A DNA stretch of 64,000 nt. Origin: Cristatella mucedo (taxonomy: Eukaryota; Bryozoa; Phylactolaemata; Cristatellidae). Below the pieces are notes generated by a model, which ran no database searches, had not been told where the DNA came from, and saw only the letters and a list, made by a program, of their open reading frames with translations. The stretch covers positions 7,894,001-7,958,000 of the forward strand of contig WPIO01000003.1 of the NCBI GenBank assembly GCA_009760855.2, written 5' to 3'. This document shows, in pieces, positions 46,165 through 56,204 of the stretch. Position 1 is the stretch's first letter; each line of letters starts with the position of its first letter. A program made the translations under genes and the position numbers.

Positions 46165-47360
46165 TAGCAATTTTTAATATACTTGTACAACTTTCCTTAC
46201 ATGTTATGTAAGCTTAATTATTATACTGCACATGGTTACGGAAGGCTGAAACAACATTTTCTACACCAGAATCGGAACCTTTTGGGTCTTCCGGCCATTG
46301 TACGCCCCCTCTCTCATAATTCACGCTCACTTGAGTGTGAGTGTGTGTGTCTGTACATTGTAGATATTTTTCTTTTTAACAGCCAATAGCCGTACTGTTT
46401 ACAAAGTCACACGGTCAGACACACAGCTTGCAAAGTCAGATAGCTTGAAACTGCAGTCGAAGTCAATTGCCTAGGACTGTAGCGAGGTTGCAGTCAGCAA
46501 ACTTTGCACTTTGACCTAACACTGACATCTAATGGTGTGATTAAGGAAAAGAATGACTAGCACTGCTTACACCATATGCAGCTGAATAGCTGCTGAAGAA
46601 CGAGCACAAGGCTAGCATTGAACACTAAAAGCAGGCCGCCCCTAACATCTGGAGCCAGCACTTCGAGAACACATTCACGCACCAGAAATGTGCCCATAGG
46701 AGGAGATACATCACCAAACAAGCGAGCGGGAACCGCTGTAGCCGAGACAGGGTGGCTTGCAGTTTACTGCCTCTTGGCATTGAGCACGAATGTGGGCCAC
46801 AATGAATCCATCCCTGAACAATTTGATCTGAGATAGGGCAAACCAAAGGATAAGGGGTTCGGCTGGAGCTGCTGCTTGCTCAGCTAGCAGGAACGAAGAC
46901 AATGAAAGTGTGAATTTTTGCAGCATCAAAAAAGGTGTGACCGTTCCTGACCGAAGTATGTGATGGATATTATGCCGGTACGAAAGCTGTGATTGGAAAA
47001 GCGACCCTTAACTGGATGAAACAGACAAACTGCTGCGTGCAAAAGGCAGCAAAACCAGTACGATCAGGTCAAGGTCGGGAGCAGACACAGGGAGCGATTT
47101 CAAGGAATGCTGGAATCATCAAACTAGATGCGGTAGGATATTTTTTAGTGAGTTGCCTTGAAAATATTTTGCTACATAAAAACCCAGCATGTACGATAGC
47201 AACTACATACATCCTGCTTGGCGAATCACGGTAGCATTGGATACATAATACACAGGTAAACATACCTCAGCCCCAGTGATGGTGGTATCCCTTCAATCCG
47301 ACACACCACTGCTGCTGCATGGCATGGCTGCAGTGGTGGTGATTAAATTAAAATAAATTA
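46165..47360. other. Intronic, no supported exon
   Basis: A 62-base interval (47266-47327, minus) has good splice-like ends but brings a stop codon when joined to the flanking exons. Nothing else recognised. Confidence 0.4.
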
Positions 47361-47363
47361 AAT

Positions 47364-47517
47364 ACTAGCTGATTTAACAGCCTCTTTTGTATAGCGACAG
47401 AAGAGCCTTTACGGCTATCACCACCGCAAGGATCGCCTACCGCAGGATTCGAACCCACGACATCGGGACCGAGGTCGTGAAAAGCAACCATCTTACCTAG
47501 TGCACCATCACGGCTCA
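47364..47517 (-). mobile_element. SINE S1 copy with small internal deletion
   Basis: Minus-strand S1: ACTAGCTGATTTAACAGCCT ... CCACCGC|AAGGATCGCC ... GGGACCGAGGTCGTGAAAAG ... CACCATCACGGC. About 13 bases of the body are missing. Confidence 0.87.
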
Positions 47518-48106
47518 CCGTGATGGTACATTCGTTACCGAAGTGGTGGTACCATTAGATCGAACCAACTGCTGCTGTTCTAAGCCCGCATAACGCCACC
47601 AAGACAATTTGCCTGCATAGCTGTTAATGCTATCCAATCACAATATGTAGGCGCTTCAACATACGCTCTACTGACTTTGTTGTAGCCGTGGTCATTTCGC
47701 CAAGCCTAGTTTCGCACAGATAGTCTTGTGGGCTACTAATCGGTGCCACACAAAAAACGCTGAACATAAGCCCACTGGGTAATGTTCGACCTCTGTACTA
47801 TAACAATAACTAACAACATTCTGGACAGCCCCCTAAGAGAATCAAATCTCTATCCAGATGCTTTACAGCTTGCTGCAATGGAAGCAATAACCAAGAGTCA
47901 ATGCCAAGCAGGTTATCATGCTCAGACAAGCACGCAAAAGCACACCAGAAGACACTCCGGCTGCTGGTTGGTAGGGCACAGAGTTAACATGCACTCAATT
48001 ATGGCCAGGTAAGCACTCAAAGCACGTGCGAACAAAACGCTAAGTAAGTTTACTGGCACGAAAGGAAAGCTGAGCAAACCTCTTTTGCTAAGACTTAAAT
48101 TATGCC

Positions 48107-48268
48107 AAGTCAATGGGGTTAAGGTGCTCACCTTTAATGACCGAGGCCAAGATGCTCAGCTCTACGACCAATAAAGGTCGTGATCTCGAGCCCTACGGCA
48201 CACGTGAAGCACCTGGATAGAGATTCAGTTCTCTTAGTGAGCTTCAAATATGAATTATACATTTTTTA
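48107..48268 (+). mobile_element. SINE S2 copy inside LINE A
   Basis: Plus-strand S2: GGGGTTAAGGTGCTCACCTT, GATCTCGAGCCCTACGGC, CACCTGGATAGAGATTCAGT, TCTCTTAGTGAGCTTCAAAT, ATGAATTATACATTTTTT. Confidence 0.85.
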
Positions 48269-48552
48269 AGGAAGTAACAGAAGCCGGAAGCGAGTTCCAG
48301 ACGAATTCCGGTTCAACGAGCTGAAGGCCCAATCGCCAGAAGATTCACAATTTAGTGTAAGGAATGGCAACGACTGGCAGCCGTGGTTTGAGAGCACACC
48401 GGAAGGGCAAGGTGGTAGGATATGTAGGTTCGGGCAAGCGAGCAAAGTGACCTGTAAGCCAGACGGAGGACCTTAAAGTCGATCGATGCCTGATAGGGAG
48501 CCAGTGAAGCTCAAATGGTAGTGGTACGATGTGGCAGCTACGACTGTAACTC

Positions 48553-48628
48553 TCCTGTGTAGCACCCACAGAGTCTTGGTGGCTTTGTGGAGTTACAGAT
48601 GAAGATACACTACATTATATTGCATTAC
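48553..48628 (+). mobile_element. LINE C 3' end inside LINE A
   Basis: Plus-strand: CTCCTGTGTAGCACCCACAG, GGCTTTGTGGAGTTACAGAT and GAAGATACACTACATTATAT. LINE A text resumes right after it (TTGACCAGCCAAGCTGCTGA). Confidence 0.75.
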
Positions 48629-48804
48629 GACACTAGTGATTGACCAGCCAAGCTGCTGAATTTTGCAACAGTTTCAGACGATTAAGGCACAGGCTGAGAG
48701 CTCTGAAATAAGAGCAATTAAAGTAATCTAGATGCAATGTGGGCAACGCATGAACTAGTTACTACTGTGGATTATTTAATACGAACACGAAGCGTGGTGC
48801 GACA

Positions 48805-49437
48805 GATGGGCAGATGCCTCGGGAGGCCATGCATAGCGAATTTGACTACCTCCGGTAGACGATCGTGATAGACAGGCATGGCTTTTTAATGGTCTAGTTC
48901 CTCAAGTATAATGTGGAATGCCCCTCCCACCTCCATCAACCACATATTTCAGTCCACACTGCTAGCTGCTTGCCTCCTGATATGGCATTTTATTGAACTG
49001 TTGCCCTCTATGAGCAGAATACCCGTGTGCAACAAATTTCATTATGCTTTACATTTCCATAGCAAACATTATGAAGGACTCCACAGGGAATCTTAATCAA
49101 AATGCATGTTGTGTAATTGGAGCTAATGTTGATGCACGTTTTCGTTGATGGTTAGCACATAGTCGGGTTATGACTATTTATTCCACCGCCGCCGCACTAG
49201 AGACAGAGACAGAAAGAAGAGGTCCGGCCAGGCCAAACGGTGGGCAGAGAAGGTTAGCCCAGAGGCTGGAGGGAAGTGTCCTTTGTCTGCTACAACAAGA
49301 TTGATGTGGGTTCGGGCGTCTGGCCTCGAGAGAGATTGGACTCACAGCTGGCAAGCGATTAGGAAGCCAGCCGTTGCTATGCATACACAACAACCACGGT
49401 ATCTAGCCCCAGCAGTTCGAAGAAGCCACCCACTCAC
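48805..49437. other. Intronic, no supported exon
   Basis: A 71-codon minus-strand frame (49178-49393) shows no domain. Confidence 0.4.
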
Positions 49438-49504
49438 GTTCGATTCTTGTTGGCAGCAAAGTACCGTGAAGTCACTCGATCGTGCACGCCGTCATCAGCT
49501 GGCA
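49438..49504 (-). CDS. Telobox gene, small internal exon
   Basis: Exon of 67 bases: acceptor CGACTCTCTTCTAG|TGCC at 49505, donor CGAAC|GTGAGT at 49437. With the G carried from the previous exon it reads VPADDGVHDRVTSRYFAANK then NR, and the last two bases (AC) pass to the exon at 43292 to give Thr. Phase 1 in, phase 2 out; reading on past the donor meets TGA at once, as expected for intron. No domain recognised; part of the linker before the Myb repeat. Confidence 0.68.
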
Positions 49505-49674
49505 CTAGAAGAGAGTCGCGGCTGTCATGAATACTGCTACAGAAGCCATAATAAAACAAGAAAGCCAACGTAAAAAAGAACGCTGAAAGTATGGGCAAAG
49601 CACTCGGAGCACGTGCTGCCACAGTACAAAAGTGAGGCCTATGCCCCAGTGGCAGCAGCAGCTCCCAGTCTCAC

Positions 49675-49919
49675 CTGGTGCTGCCCGGGTAGGTTCGTCT
49701 TCGGAGCTGCTGCCCGTGGCTGTGTCAGCATCACGTGACGCACGGCTCGCTCGCTCGGTGCGTGTCGTTTTGAACAGCCTGACCGACGGAATTTCACGTA
49801 GTGATGACGGCTCAGAATGCCTGCCCACTGGATGCCTGCGAGCATTTCCTGCAGGTAACGGTAGCAGCAGCTTCCTCCTCCAATAGCTCTTTACTAGGCC
49901 TTCCACTGTAAAGCGGGGG
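49675..49919 (-). CDS. Telobox gene, internal exon (basic/acidic linker)
   Basis: Exon of 245 bases with a strong acceptor (AATTTTTTTTACTTCAG|CCC at 49920) and donor CACCAG|GTGAGA at 49674. It gives about 81 residues: PRFTVEGLVKSYWRRKLLLP, HSEPSSLREIPSVRLFKTTR, DADTATGSSSEDEPTRAAPG. The Ser/Glu/Asp stretch GSSSEDEP looks like a casein-kinase-type acidic patch. Phase 2 in, phase 1 out, matching both neighbours. The other two frames are closed within the exon. I recognise no domain. Confidence 0.7.
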
Positions 49920-49975
49920 CTGAAGTAAAAAAAATTCAACTAACCAGCAATGCTGTAGGTCTCAGAGGTGAGTAC

Positions 49976-49976
<1 letters not shown>

Positions 49977-50039
<63 letters not shown>
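49977..50039. repeat. (TG)n microsatellite at a SINE tail
   Basis: About 30 TG units abutting the 3' tail of a minus-strand SINE S2. Confidence 0.95.
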
Positions 50040-50132
50040 AATTCATTTGAATAGCGCCCTAAGAGAACTTAAAGTCTACCCACGCACTTTACATATGCCA
50101 CAGGACTCAAGCTCACGACTCTGATAGTTAAA
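50040..50132 (-). mobile_element. SINE S2 copy, 3' part
   Basis: Minus-strand S2: CAATTCATTTGAATAGCGCC, CTAAGAGAACTTAAAGTCTA, TTTACATATGCCACAGGACT, CAAGCTCACGAC. The head is missing. Confidence 0.8.
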
Positions 50133-50134
50133 GG

Positions 50135-50770
50135 CCTTACATGAGCACTTGCTTGCATCCTGGACAAGAACATGCTGCACAGAATCAGAAGAAGCAGCTC
50201 AGGAAAACCGTGCTGCCAGATGCAGGCATAGAGGGTGAGTGATAGTTCTCAGTGGAATAAACGGCCATTCTGCATTAAAAATGAAGGGGGGCCCAACATT
50301 GGGGGCGTCGGGAGGGGGTTAAGTCAAACGACATCGGGACAGCAACCGATCGATTCCTGTGACTGCAGACCCACTAAAAAAACCAGTGGGAAATCCTTCG
50401 TTGAACAGACTGGTCAGACTGGTGGAGTTAAAATGAATTTTATGTGAATGTGACAATCGTCGGGTACAATCGTCTTCAAATGTGGCAATCACCAGCAAAA
50501 ACCCTGAAAAATCCCAATCCCAAGCTATCGTAGAGGATTTTTGTGAAGCTGAATGTATGGAGGCAAAATCTCATGGCGCTGCTTGCTAAATTTCCCTTCG
50601 GTCTCTTGCTGTTGCTGCATTTGACGAAGTTTAAAGCTGCTTGCGCAGCTTTTTGCACCATGATTCCGAAGAGGTGTGCAATCAGCATGCAGTAACCTAT
50701 ACAGCTAGTGTGGAACCAACCCATGCGATGTGCATACTTCATACTCGCTAGCACGAGTACACATATAAGT
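50135..50770. other. Intronic, no supported exon
   Basis: A 92-codon minus-strand frame (50476-50754) has no recognisable domain, and I found no matching splice sites. Confidence 0.35.
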
Positions 50771-50771
50771 T

Positions 50772-50888
50772 ATAGGTTAGCTGATTCAACAGCCTCATTT
50801 ATATACCTGCAGAAGAGCCCTGGCTATCACCACCACTTGCAGTAGGCAATAAAGGATCACTCACAGCAGAATTCGAATACATGAATAC
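50772..50888 (-). mobile_element. SINE S1 copy, partial
   Basis: Minus-strand S1: TAGGTTAGCTGATTCAACAG, CCTCATTTATATACCTGCAG, CACCACTTGCAGTAGGCAAT, AAAGGATCACTCACAGCAG. It ends at an adjoining CA microsatellite. Confidence 0.8.
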
Positions 50889-50891
50889 TAT

Positions 50892-51010
50892 GCACACATA
50901 CACACACACACAAACACACACACGCGCGCACGCACGCACACACACACACACACACACAAGCGCGCACACAGGAGAGAGGGGGAGAGACAGAGAGTGAGAC
51001 AGAGATGGAG
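50892..51010. repeat. (CA)n with CGCG interruptions, then GA-rich
   Basis: CA/CACG tract to about 50970 followed by GAGAGGGGGAGAGACAGAGA-type sequence. Confidence 0.9.
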
Positions 51011-51176
51011 ACAGAAATGGCACCGGTCAGCAGTGGCCTGGCCGGCCATTGCTCAAGAGGAGATTGGCAGTACACGAGTACGCAAACACCGGCGGCGTCA
51101 CTGAAGCATACACAGTGGCACACGTGGCAGCATGGCATGGTATGGTCCGCAGCATCAGCTGCTGAAAGCGCCCTAC

Positions 51177-51235
51177 CTGAGCGGCTTGCACACCGAACTC
51201 TGCGACAAGCCAGCTGCTGACAGGTCTTGCACAAA
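51177..51235 (-). CDS. Telobox gene, small internal exon
   Basis: Exon of 59 bases: acceptor GCTTTTTTTTTTAG|TTTG at 51236, donor GCTCAG|GTAGGG at 51176. It reads FVQDLSAAGLSQSSVCKPL and passes AG to the next exon (AG+C gives Ser). Phase 0 in, phase 2 out. A good polypyrimidine tract and phase agreement on both sides are the main support. No domain recognised. Confidence 0.62.
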
Positions 51236-51374
51236 CTAAAAAAAAAAAGCAATGCCACAAAGACTCGCCTAAGTTGTAGCCCTAGCACTTGACGGATCTC
51301 TCCCAGCACTAGCAGTAATACAGCTCCTATCCTACCCTACCCCTCCCTGGTGTCATGTAATTTCCTGGTCATAC

Positions 51375-51509
51375 CTCCAGTAGAAGGCAATCAGGAAAAC
51401 TGGAATGCACAGCAGCCAGACAGGCCGTGACGTCGTGCTTGAGAGTGGTGGAGTCCTTCACAGTTACCGTGCCCGAAGAGAGTGTGCTCCTGATCTGAGC
51501 ACGCTTTGC
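51375..51509 (-). CDS. Telobox gene, internal exon
   Basis: Exon of 135 bases, phase 0 at both ends: acceptor CCTTACCTGTGTAG|GCAA at 51510, donor CTGGAG|GTATGA at 51374. It encodes AKRAQIRSTLSSGTVTVKDS, TTLKHDVTACLAAVHSSFPD and CLLLE. The amphipathic C-terminal half could be helical, as in a TRFH dimerisation domain, but I cannot show homology. If the CpG island at 52.2-52.6 kb is the promoter, this is among the first coding exons. Confidence 0.62.
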
Positions 51510-51514
51510 CTACA

Positions 51515-52140
51515 CAGGTAAGGATATGTACGTTTAACAAGCCACTTGTAAGTGCAAAATCGATGTTTAAACAGCAAGATATCGACCATGCCATATCGTC
51601 AGCCAAGTCTGTCATACTGAAGCTGTCATATTGAATTCACACCAAAGCTGTCATACTGAATTCCTTACAACATGCAAAGGCAGCACATTCTGAAAACTTA
51701 TGGAGCAGGTAAGCTAATCGACATGGGTACCAGAAAACAGGTCACACAAATTGGTGCTGATTTTCGGTAATGTAATGACTGAGGTTCACTTAAAAGACAG
51801 GCTTTTGTGCAGTATGCTCACCAAGCAACCGCAGCTTTATTGTACGGGCTATAGTTAAAAAGGTTCTTGGCAATGAGATGACAGGCTAATATAATTAAAA
51901 AGAAATCTGCCATATCACACTAGCAACATATTCCCAACCTCAGCAACTCTCTATAGGGATGGCCGAGCAATCAATTACAATCTGCAGGCCACTGCTGGTT
52001 ATATTGTCAAGGGCATAGGATCACCATCACAGCCTCACACCAGCATGACCTCTAATCTATCGTACACACCTTTGTCCTTACGAACCCAGGCAGTTTGAAA
52101 GGATGCAGACTGCTGTGGAAGGATGAAAAATATAGGTGGC
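51515..52140. other. Intronic or 5' flank, no feature seen
   Basis: CpG-poor sequence between the first well-supported exon and the CpG island. Confidence 0.4.
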
Positions 52141-52144
52141 TCTT

Positions 52145-52650
52145 AAATGCCACTTCGTCGGCTGCTGCAGCGGTCAGTCCTCGGCGCCTGCTGAGCGGCG
52201 CCCGCGCTTGCGGCCGTCAGGCACCGCCGGTGCTGGGAAGCCGCCGCCGCTCGCGCCGGTCTCGACAGACGCGGACGCGCCTGGCTCCAGTAGTACGCGG
52301 AATCATCGTTCGGGTTCAGCGAGTTTGTTCATTTAGCCGGTAACAGTTTGCGTGCGTCCATCGCGGTCGCTCGCTTAGCCGGGCGACGCCGACTATTGCC
52401 CAGGGACGCGAGAGCAAGGCCGCAGTCAGAGGTTATCCATTATTATTATTATTATTATTATCGCCGCTATTCTGCTGAGCTGCAGAATTAGCGGGCTGAC
52501 GAGAATATCGCCGGAAGAGCGCGTTCAGGCGTACCGCTGCGTGAGCTACCAGACCGGCTATGCGCACGCTGGGCCGAAGGCCGGCTTCCGCCGCCACGGT
52601 TGCACACCACGGTTTGCTCACCGCGGTTGCCACACGTGATGCATGCAGCC
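52145..52650. promoter_or_regulatory. CpG island
   Basis: GC-rich block with about 43 CpG in 52141-52440 by hand count, against 7-12 per 300 bases in nearby low-CpG samples. It holds GCGGCG, GCCGCCGCCGCTCGCGCC and an ATT trinucleotide run at 52437-52461. This is what an unmethylated promoter looks like in a partly methylated genome. Frames on both strands are open for 60-70 codons, as expected by chance in such DNA. Minus-strand GT sites such as CCGCG|GTGAGC (about 52618) could be first-exon donors. Direction is undetermined. Confidence 0.6.
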
Positions 52651-52689
52651 ACCCAAGTTTGATATATCACACAGCCCCCCCACCCCATG

Positions 52690-53125
52690 GGTGACCCGAG
52701 TGCACTAGGCAGTAGATGCCTGTCGCTACCTGCGAGGACTGTGCGATCACATCAGTGGAAGTAAGTGCATGTAAGTGGTGCTGTGACGAAATGGCACAAA
52801 GTCAACACACTGCCAATGACTGACTACCTTACATACTGCAACGTGCAGCTGTTGGTACCCCCATAGTACCATACCAGAAAAAGCTTATTTAATGCAAAAT
52901 AAAGTACGCGTTTCGGGAGTTGTTATGATTAGAACTGTAGCCAATCAGTGTAGCACACATCAAAAGCGAATGTAATAGCTAGATTCAAAGTACCAGCGAG
53001 GCTGCCTAGAGTGGCCTCTGGACTATAAAAGTTCTAGAATAAAAACATAGGTGCAAAATGCTGTAATCGTGCCCAGTATATATTTTGAACACTAAGGCTA
53101 AGCTTTAGCAAAATTATATTAATTA
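52690..53125. other. No feature seen
   Basis: Ordinary CpG-poor sequence. Confidence 0.4.
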
Positions 53126-53515
53126 ATTTTCAGTGCTGAAATGAATGTACACCACCATGATAAGCAGTAACCTTCTGAGTCACTCCGGCATAAAGTTACC
53201 TAAGCCTTGGTAAATGATCTGGCCCTATCGGTCTCCTGAAAACTTGAGAAAAGCGATTCGGTCGACATGAAGCTTTCTATCCACCCCAAAGACACTCCCT
53301 AGGATTCAGAGTTTAAGATTTACTAGGTCCCTCTGTTGGCCTAATGGCCCAAAACTAAATTCAGTAGTGCAGCAGGAACAAACATCGAACACGCTCAGCC
53401 GAATGCTTAGGCTCATTGTTCCGTTTGAAAAGAAAATTATCTCCGAAAAGGATCATTCCACTAGATACGGGAGTAGTTCTAAATAAACGTCTTGTGGCAC
53501 GGATTTTAGGTATAA

Positions 53516-53658
53516 TATTACTCATTTCATTTGTATAGCGCCCCAAGAGAGCTTAATCTCTCTTCAGGCACTTCACATATGCCTCGGGGCTCGAGCCCAC
53601 GACTTCAGCCAGACCTTGGTCAGGGCGAGCACCTTAACCGCTGGACCAAACCAGCTCT
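53516..53658 (-). mobile_element. SINE S2 copy inside Tc1-like copy c
   Basis: Minus-strand S2: ATTTCATTTGTATAGCGCCC, CAAGAGAGCTTAATCTCTCT, GGGGCTCGAGCCCACGACTT, CCTTAACCGCTGGACCAAAC. Well preserved. Confidence 0.9.
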
Positions 53659-53972
53659 ACAGAAGCAACCCCAGACCACGATCCCTTTACTCCCAAGGCA
53701 ATTATAATTGAAACCTTTATTGGACTAATGATGCACATAATGAATACATGTTCACTCACCCAAAATGGCGGATTTACTCTCATCGCCCCATTTGATTTTG
53801 CTCCAATCTGCGTGGATCCAAGTGTGCTCTTGCCCTGGCCCACTCCAAATGAGCCACTTAATGTTTGATGGAGTGGCTTTTTTTGCATTCCGAGAAAACA
53901 CACATTGTGCATGTAGACGACTAATTGTATCCTACCAAGTAGCTTCCCAGTAGCAGCCTGACAGCTTTAAGC

Positions 53973-55292
53973 ATGTACTCAGTTTCCCTTCTACCATTCC
54001 TATCAAAGTCACTCGAACGGGTCGTGGCGGACCAGCTGAACTCGTATATAGAAACCTCACACCTTGCTAGTAAGTTCCAGTCTGGCTTTAGAGCTAATCA
54101 CTCCACAGAGTCAGCATTGCTTCGGGTATACAACGACCTACTTAGGAATGCAGACATGGGTAGAGTGTCTCTGCTTGTTTTGCTCGATCTTTCGGCAGCT
54201 TTTGATACCATCGATCACAAAGTTCTTCTAGAGCGCCTCTCATCTCGCCTGGGCATCACTGGCACTGCTCTGCAGTGGTTCAGGTCCTATCTCAGTGGGA
54301 GACTCCAGAGTATTGACGTGAATGGACAAAGATCATCTGAAGTACCTCTGAAATATGAAGTACCTCAGGGCTCAGTGCTAGGTCCGTTTCTTTTCACCGT
54401 TTATACTCTGCCTCTTGCTGATGTGATTGCCAAGCACAATCTAGGCTTTCACTTCTATGCGGATGACACTCAGTTGTACCTTTGCTTTGATCCCTCCCAG
54501 CCTTCGAGCACCTCAAATTCTCTAAACTCACTAGCTGCATGCATTGATGACATCCGCACATGGATGGCAGCAAATTTTCTAAAAATTAACGATGATAAAA
54601 CTAACTTACTAGTTATGGGCAAACCCAGTGTGATCCAGAGATTGGAAAGGCTGACTCTCAAAATTGGCTCTGCCAGCATATCTCCAGTTGAATCAGCTCG
54701 AAATCTAGGTGCCATGTTCCAAAGCGACCTCTCGTTAGACAACCATATCAGCTCCACAGTCAAATCCGCCTATTTTCAGCTTCATAACATTGCTAAAATT
54801 CGGGCTTGTTTAGATAAAGATACCACATCCAAGTTGGTCCATGCATTCGTGACATCCCATCTCGACTTCTGCAACTCACTGCTTACTGGCCTACCAGCAT
54901 GTGCGATCAGGCGATTGCAGCTGGTGCAAAACTCTGCAGCTAGGCTTGTCTGTCGTGAGCGTCGCAGTTGCCACATTACTCCACTTCTCGCCGACCTGCA
55001 CTGGCTACCAGTGAGGCAACGGATTGACTTCAAGGTTTTGTCGCTCACTTTTAGGTCACTTCATTATATGGCTCCAGCCTATCTGTCAGATATACTACCC
55101 CATCAGGCCAAGCATCGTACCACCCGCTTTTCGGAATCCAACAGTCTAGAAATACCTCATACAAACCTTAAATCCTTTGGAGACCGTGCATTTAGTTCAT
55201 ATGCTCCCAAAGCCTGGAACTCCCTCCTGACCTGCGTCAGAACATCCCCTGACTTGACCACATTTAAAAGGAACCTAAAAACACTTATTTAG
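53973..55292 (+). CDS. LINE B reverse transcriptase, C-terminal 439 codons
   Basis: Open frame coding the RT of a CR1/L2-type LINE without its N-terminal parts (no endonuclease). Residues 3-20 (SVSLLPFLSKSLERVVADQL) are the early RT block; 71-82 LDLSAAFDTIDH is motif A with the first catalytic Asp; 129-138 is EVPQGSVLGP, where Glu replaces the usual Gly; 162-165 YADD is the catalytic motif C; NFLKINDDKTNLLVMG follows at about 201-216; then the C-terminal block (HITPLLADLHWLPVRQRIDF, FSSYAPKAWNSL, TFKRNLKTLI). The apparent ATG lies in flanking Tc1 sequence (GCATG just before the LINE), so it is not the LINE's own start. The frame is open to the stop at 55290-55292, hence a young copy, but it lacks the parts needed to move alone. 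Confidence 0.88.
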   Translation: MYSVSLLPFLSKSLERVVADQLNSYIETSHLASKFQSGFRANHSTESALLRVYNDLLRNADMGRVSLLVLLDLSAAFDTIDHKVLLERLSSRLGITGTALQWFRSYLSGRLQSIDVNGQRSSEVPLKYEVPQGSVLGPFLFTVYTLPLADVIAKHNLGFHFYADDTQLYLCFDPSQPSSTSNSLNSLAACIDDIRTWMAANFLKINDDKTNLLVMGKPSVIQRLERLTLKIGSASISPVESARNLGAMFQSDLSLDNHISSTVKSAYFQLHNIAKIRACLDKDTTSKLVHAFVTSHLDFCNSLLTGLPACAIRRLQLVQNSAARLVCRERRSCHITPLLADLHWLPVRQRIDFKVLSLTFRSLHYMAPAYLSDILPHQAKHRTTRFSESNSLEIPHTNLKSFGDRAFSSYAPKAWNSLLTCVRTSPDLTTFKRNLKTLI

Positions 55293-55545
55293 GACAGCAT
55301 TTAGTGGGTCCCTGTGATTCGTCCTTAATGTGCTTATGCGTGCTGACACTGCATGCTGCCACTAACCACATTGGCATGCTGACACTGTGCATGTCACCCT
55401 TAACCATATTATTCATTTCGTTTGTTTTTCAAGCATGATTTTACTTACCATTTAATTGCATTTCACTTTACAGCAAATGTAAAGCGCCTAGAGAGAGATT
55501 AAGTTCTCTGAGAGCGCTTTATCAAGTGAATTATTATTATTATTA
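53977..55545 (+). mobile_element. LINE B, youngest copy, 5'-truncated, inserted in Tc1-like copy c
   Basis: Plus-strand LINE of about 1.57 kb: 3' part of the RT gene, a 3' UTR of about 250 bases, a hairpin tail (AGCGCCTAGAGAGAGATTAA, GTTCTCTGAGAGCGCT) and a final ATTATTATTATTATTA. On the left, Tc1 text runs to GCTTTAAGCATG (53976); on the right it resumes with ACTCTCACAGGGATGAAATG. Truncation within RT is typical of incomplete target-primed reverse transcription. Confidence 0.9.
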
Positions 55546-56204
55546 TTACTCTCACAGGGATGAAATGATGCCTAAAGCTTCACTCTTTATCAGTCTGTCT
55601 TAGTGTGCACGACATGTGGGCGGCCGGGTCTCTTTGGGTTATCAATGATACCATCTTCTTCAGGTTGTACCACACCGAAGTTTCACCATTTTACAATTGT
55701 ACAGCAATTTCAACGTTTACCAAGTCTCGTTTGGCAAAAAGCCCGCATAGGGCGCTTCATAAAGGCAGTCAACTAGAGAGTCTCAGGCAAGCCTACTGGC
55801 GATAGCTAAAGTCTAGGAAATAAGCATAACCGATGCACTATTGTTTTCATGCTACAGTGTATATCACAAAGTACCTCCAACAATGGGCAATGCAGTCGTT
55901 TTCAAGGTGCTGTTAAAAGGGGAAATTCGGCTTTTTTTAAACGAATTTTAAGGGTCGAAAAGATGCTTTCTCTCGTTATTTTTCTGTTGTATACACTGGT
56001 TTATGAAAACGCCATCGTGAGAGGCATCAAGTTAATTGGGCGTATTCATTCTTTTCCCTTCGGTCTTATTTTTCACGGTCGAATGCCCACCATTTATCAT
56101 AAACAAGGGGTAGCTGATACTTTTGAGCTCGAGAGTATGTGTTTTGTTCACTAAGTCAAATGCAGATGATGTGCTAGTACTTTTGTACTCTGTTCCACTG
56201 AAAA

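Larger units (their letters stand above)
47803..48800 (-). mobile_element. LINE A copy with two younger insertions
   Basis: Minus-strand LINE A: tail (CCCCCTAAGAGAATCAAATC) at 47828, UTR to about 48105, coding remains from 48270 (GCGAGTTCCAGACGAATTCC, AGAGCACACCGGAAGGGCAA, TAGGGAGCCAGTGAAGCTC) to about 48770. Interrupted by SINE S2 (48107-48268) and a plus-strand LINE C 3' end (48553-48625). Confidence 0.78.
53130..56200 (-). mobile_element. Tc1-like relic (copy c), split by a SINE and a LINE
   Basis: Minus-strand copy of the element at 45.0 kb, in three parts. 53130-53515 is the C-terminal third, with plus-strand CACCCCAAAGACACTCC and GCTCAGCCGAATGCTTAGGC aligning to the reversed copy b. 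53659-53976 is the middle (AGAAGCAACCCCAGACCACG, GTGTGCTCTTGCCCTGGCCC). 55546-56200 is the N-terminal part and leader (ATGATGCCTAAAGCTTCACT, TTGACTGCC reversed, CAGCACCTTGAAAACGACTG reversed). Possible termini carrying CAGTG lie near 53132 and 56200. No intact frame. Confidence 0.78.

Noticed and set aside
47266-47327. 62-base minus-strand interval with good splice borders
   Set aside because: Joined after the exon ending at 49438 it reads into TGA, and its only open frame does not match the upstream phase.
52433-52688. Minus-strand frames ending in a poly-Asn run
   Set aside because: The Asn run is an ATT/AAT microsatellite and the rest is GC-rich CpG-island sequence, with no splice-supported link to the next exon.
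53973-55292. Intact host gene or autonomous LINE
   Set aside because: RT motifs make it a LINE, and the 5' part with endonuclease is absent; the start codon belongs to the flank.
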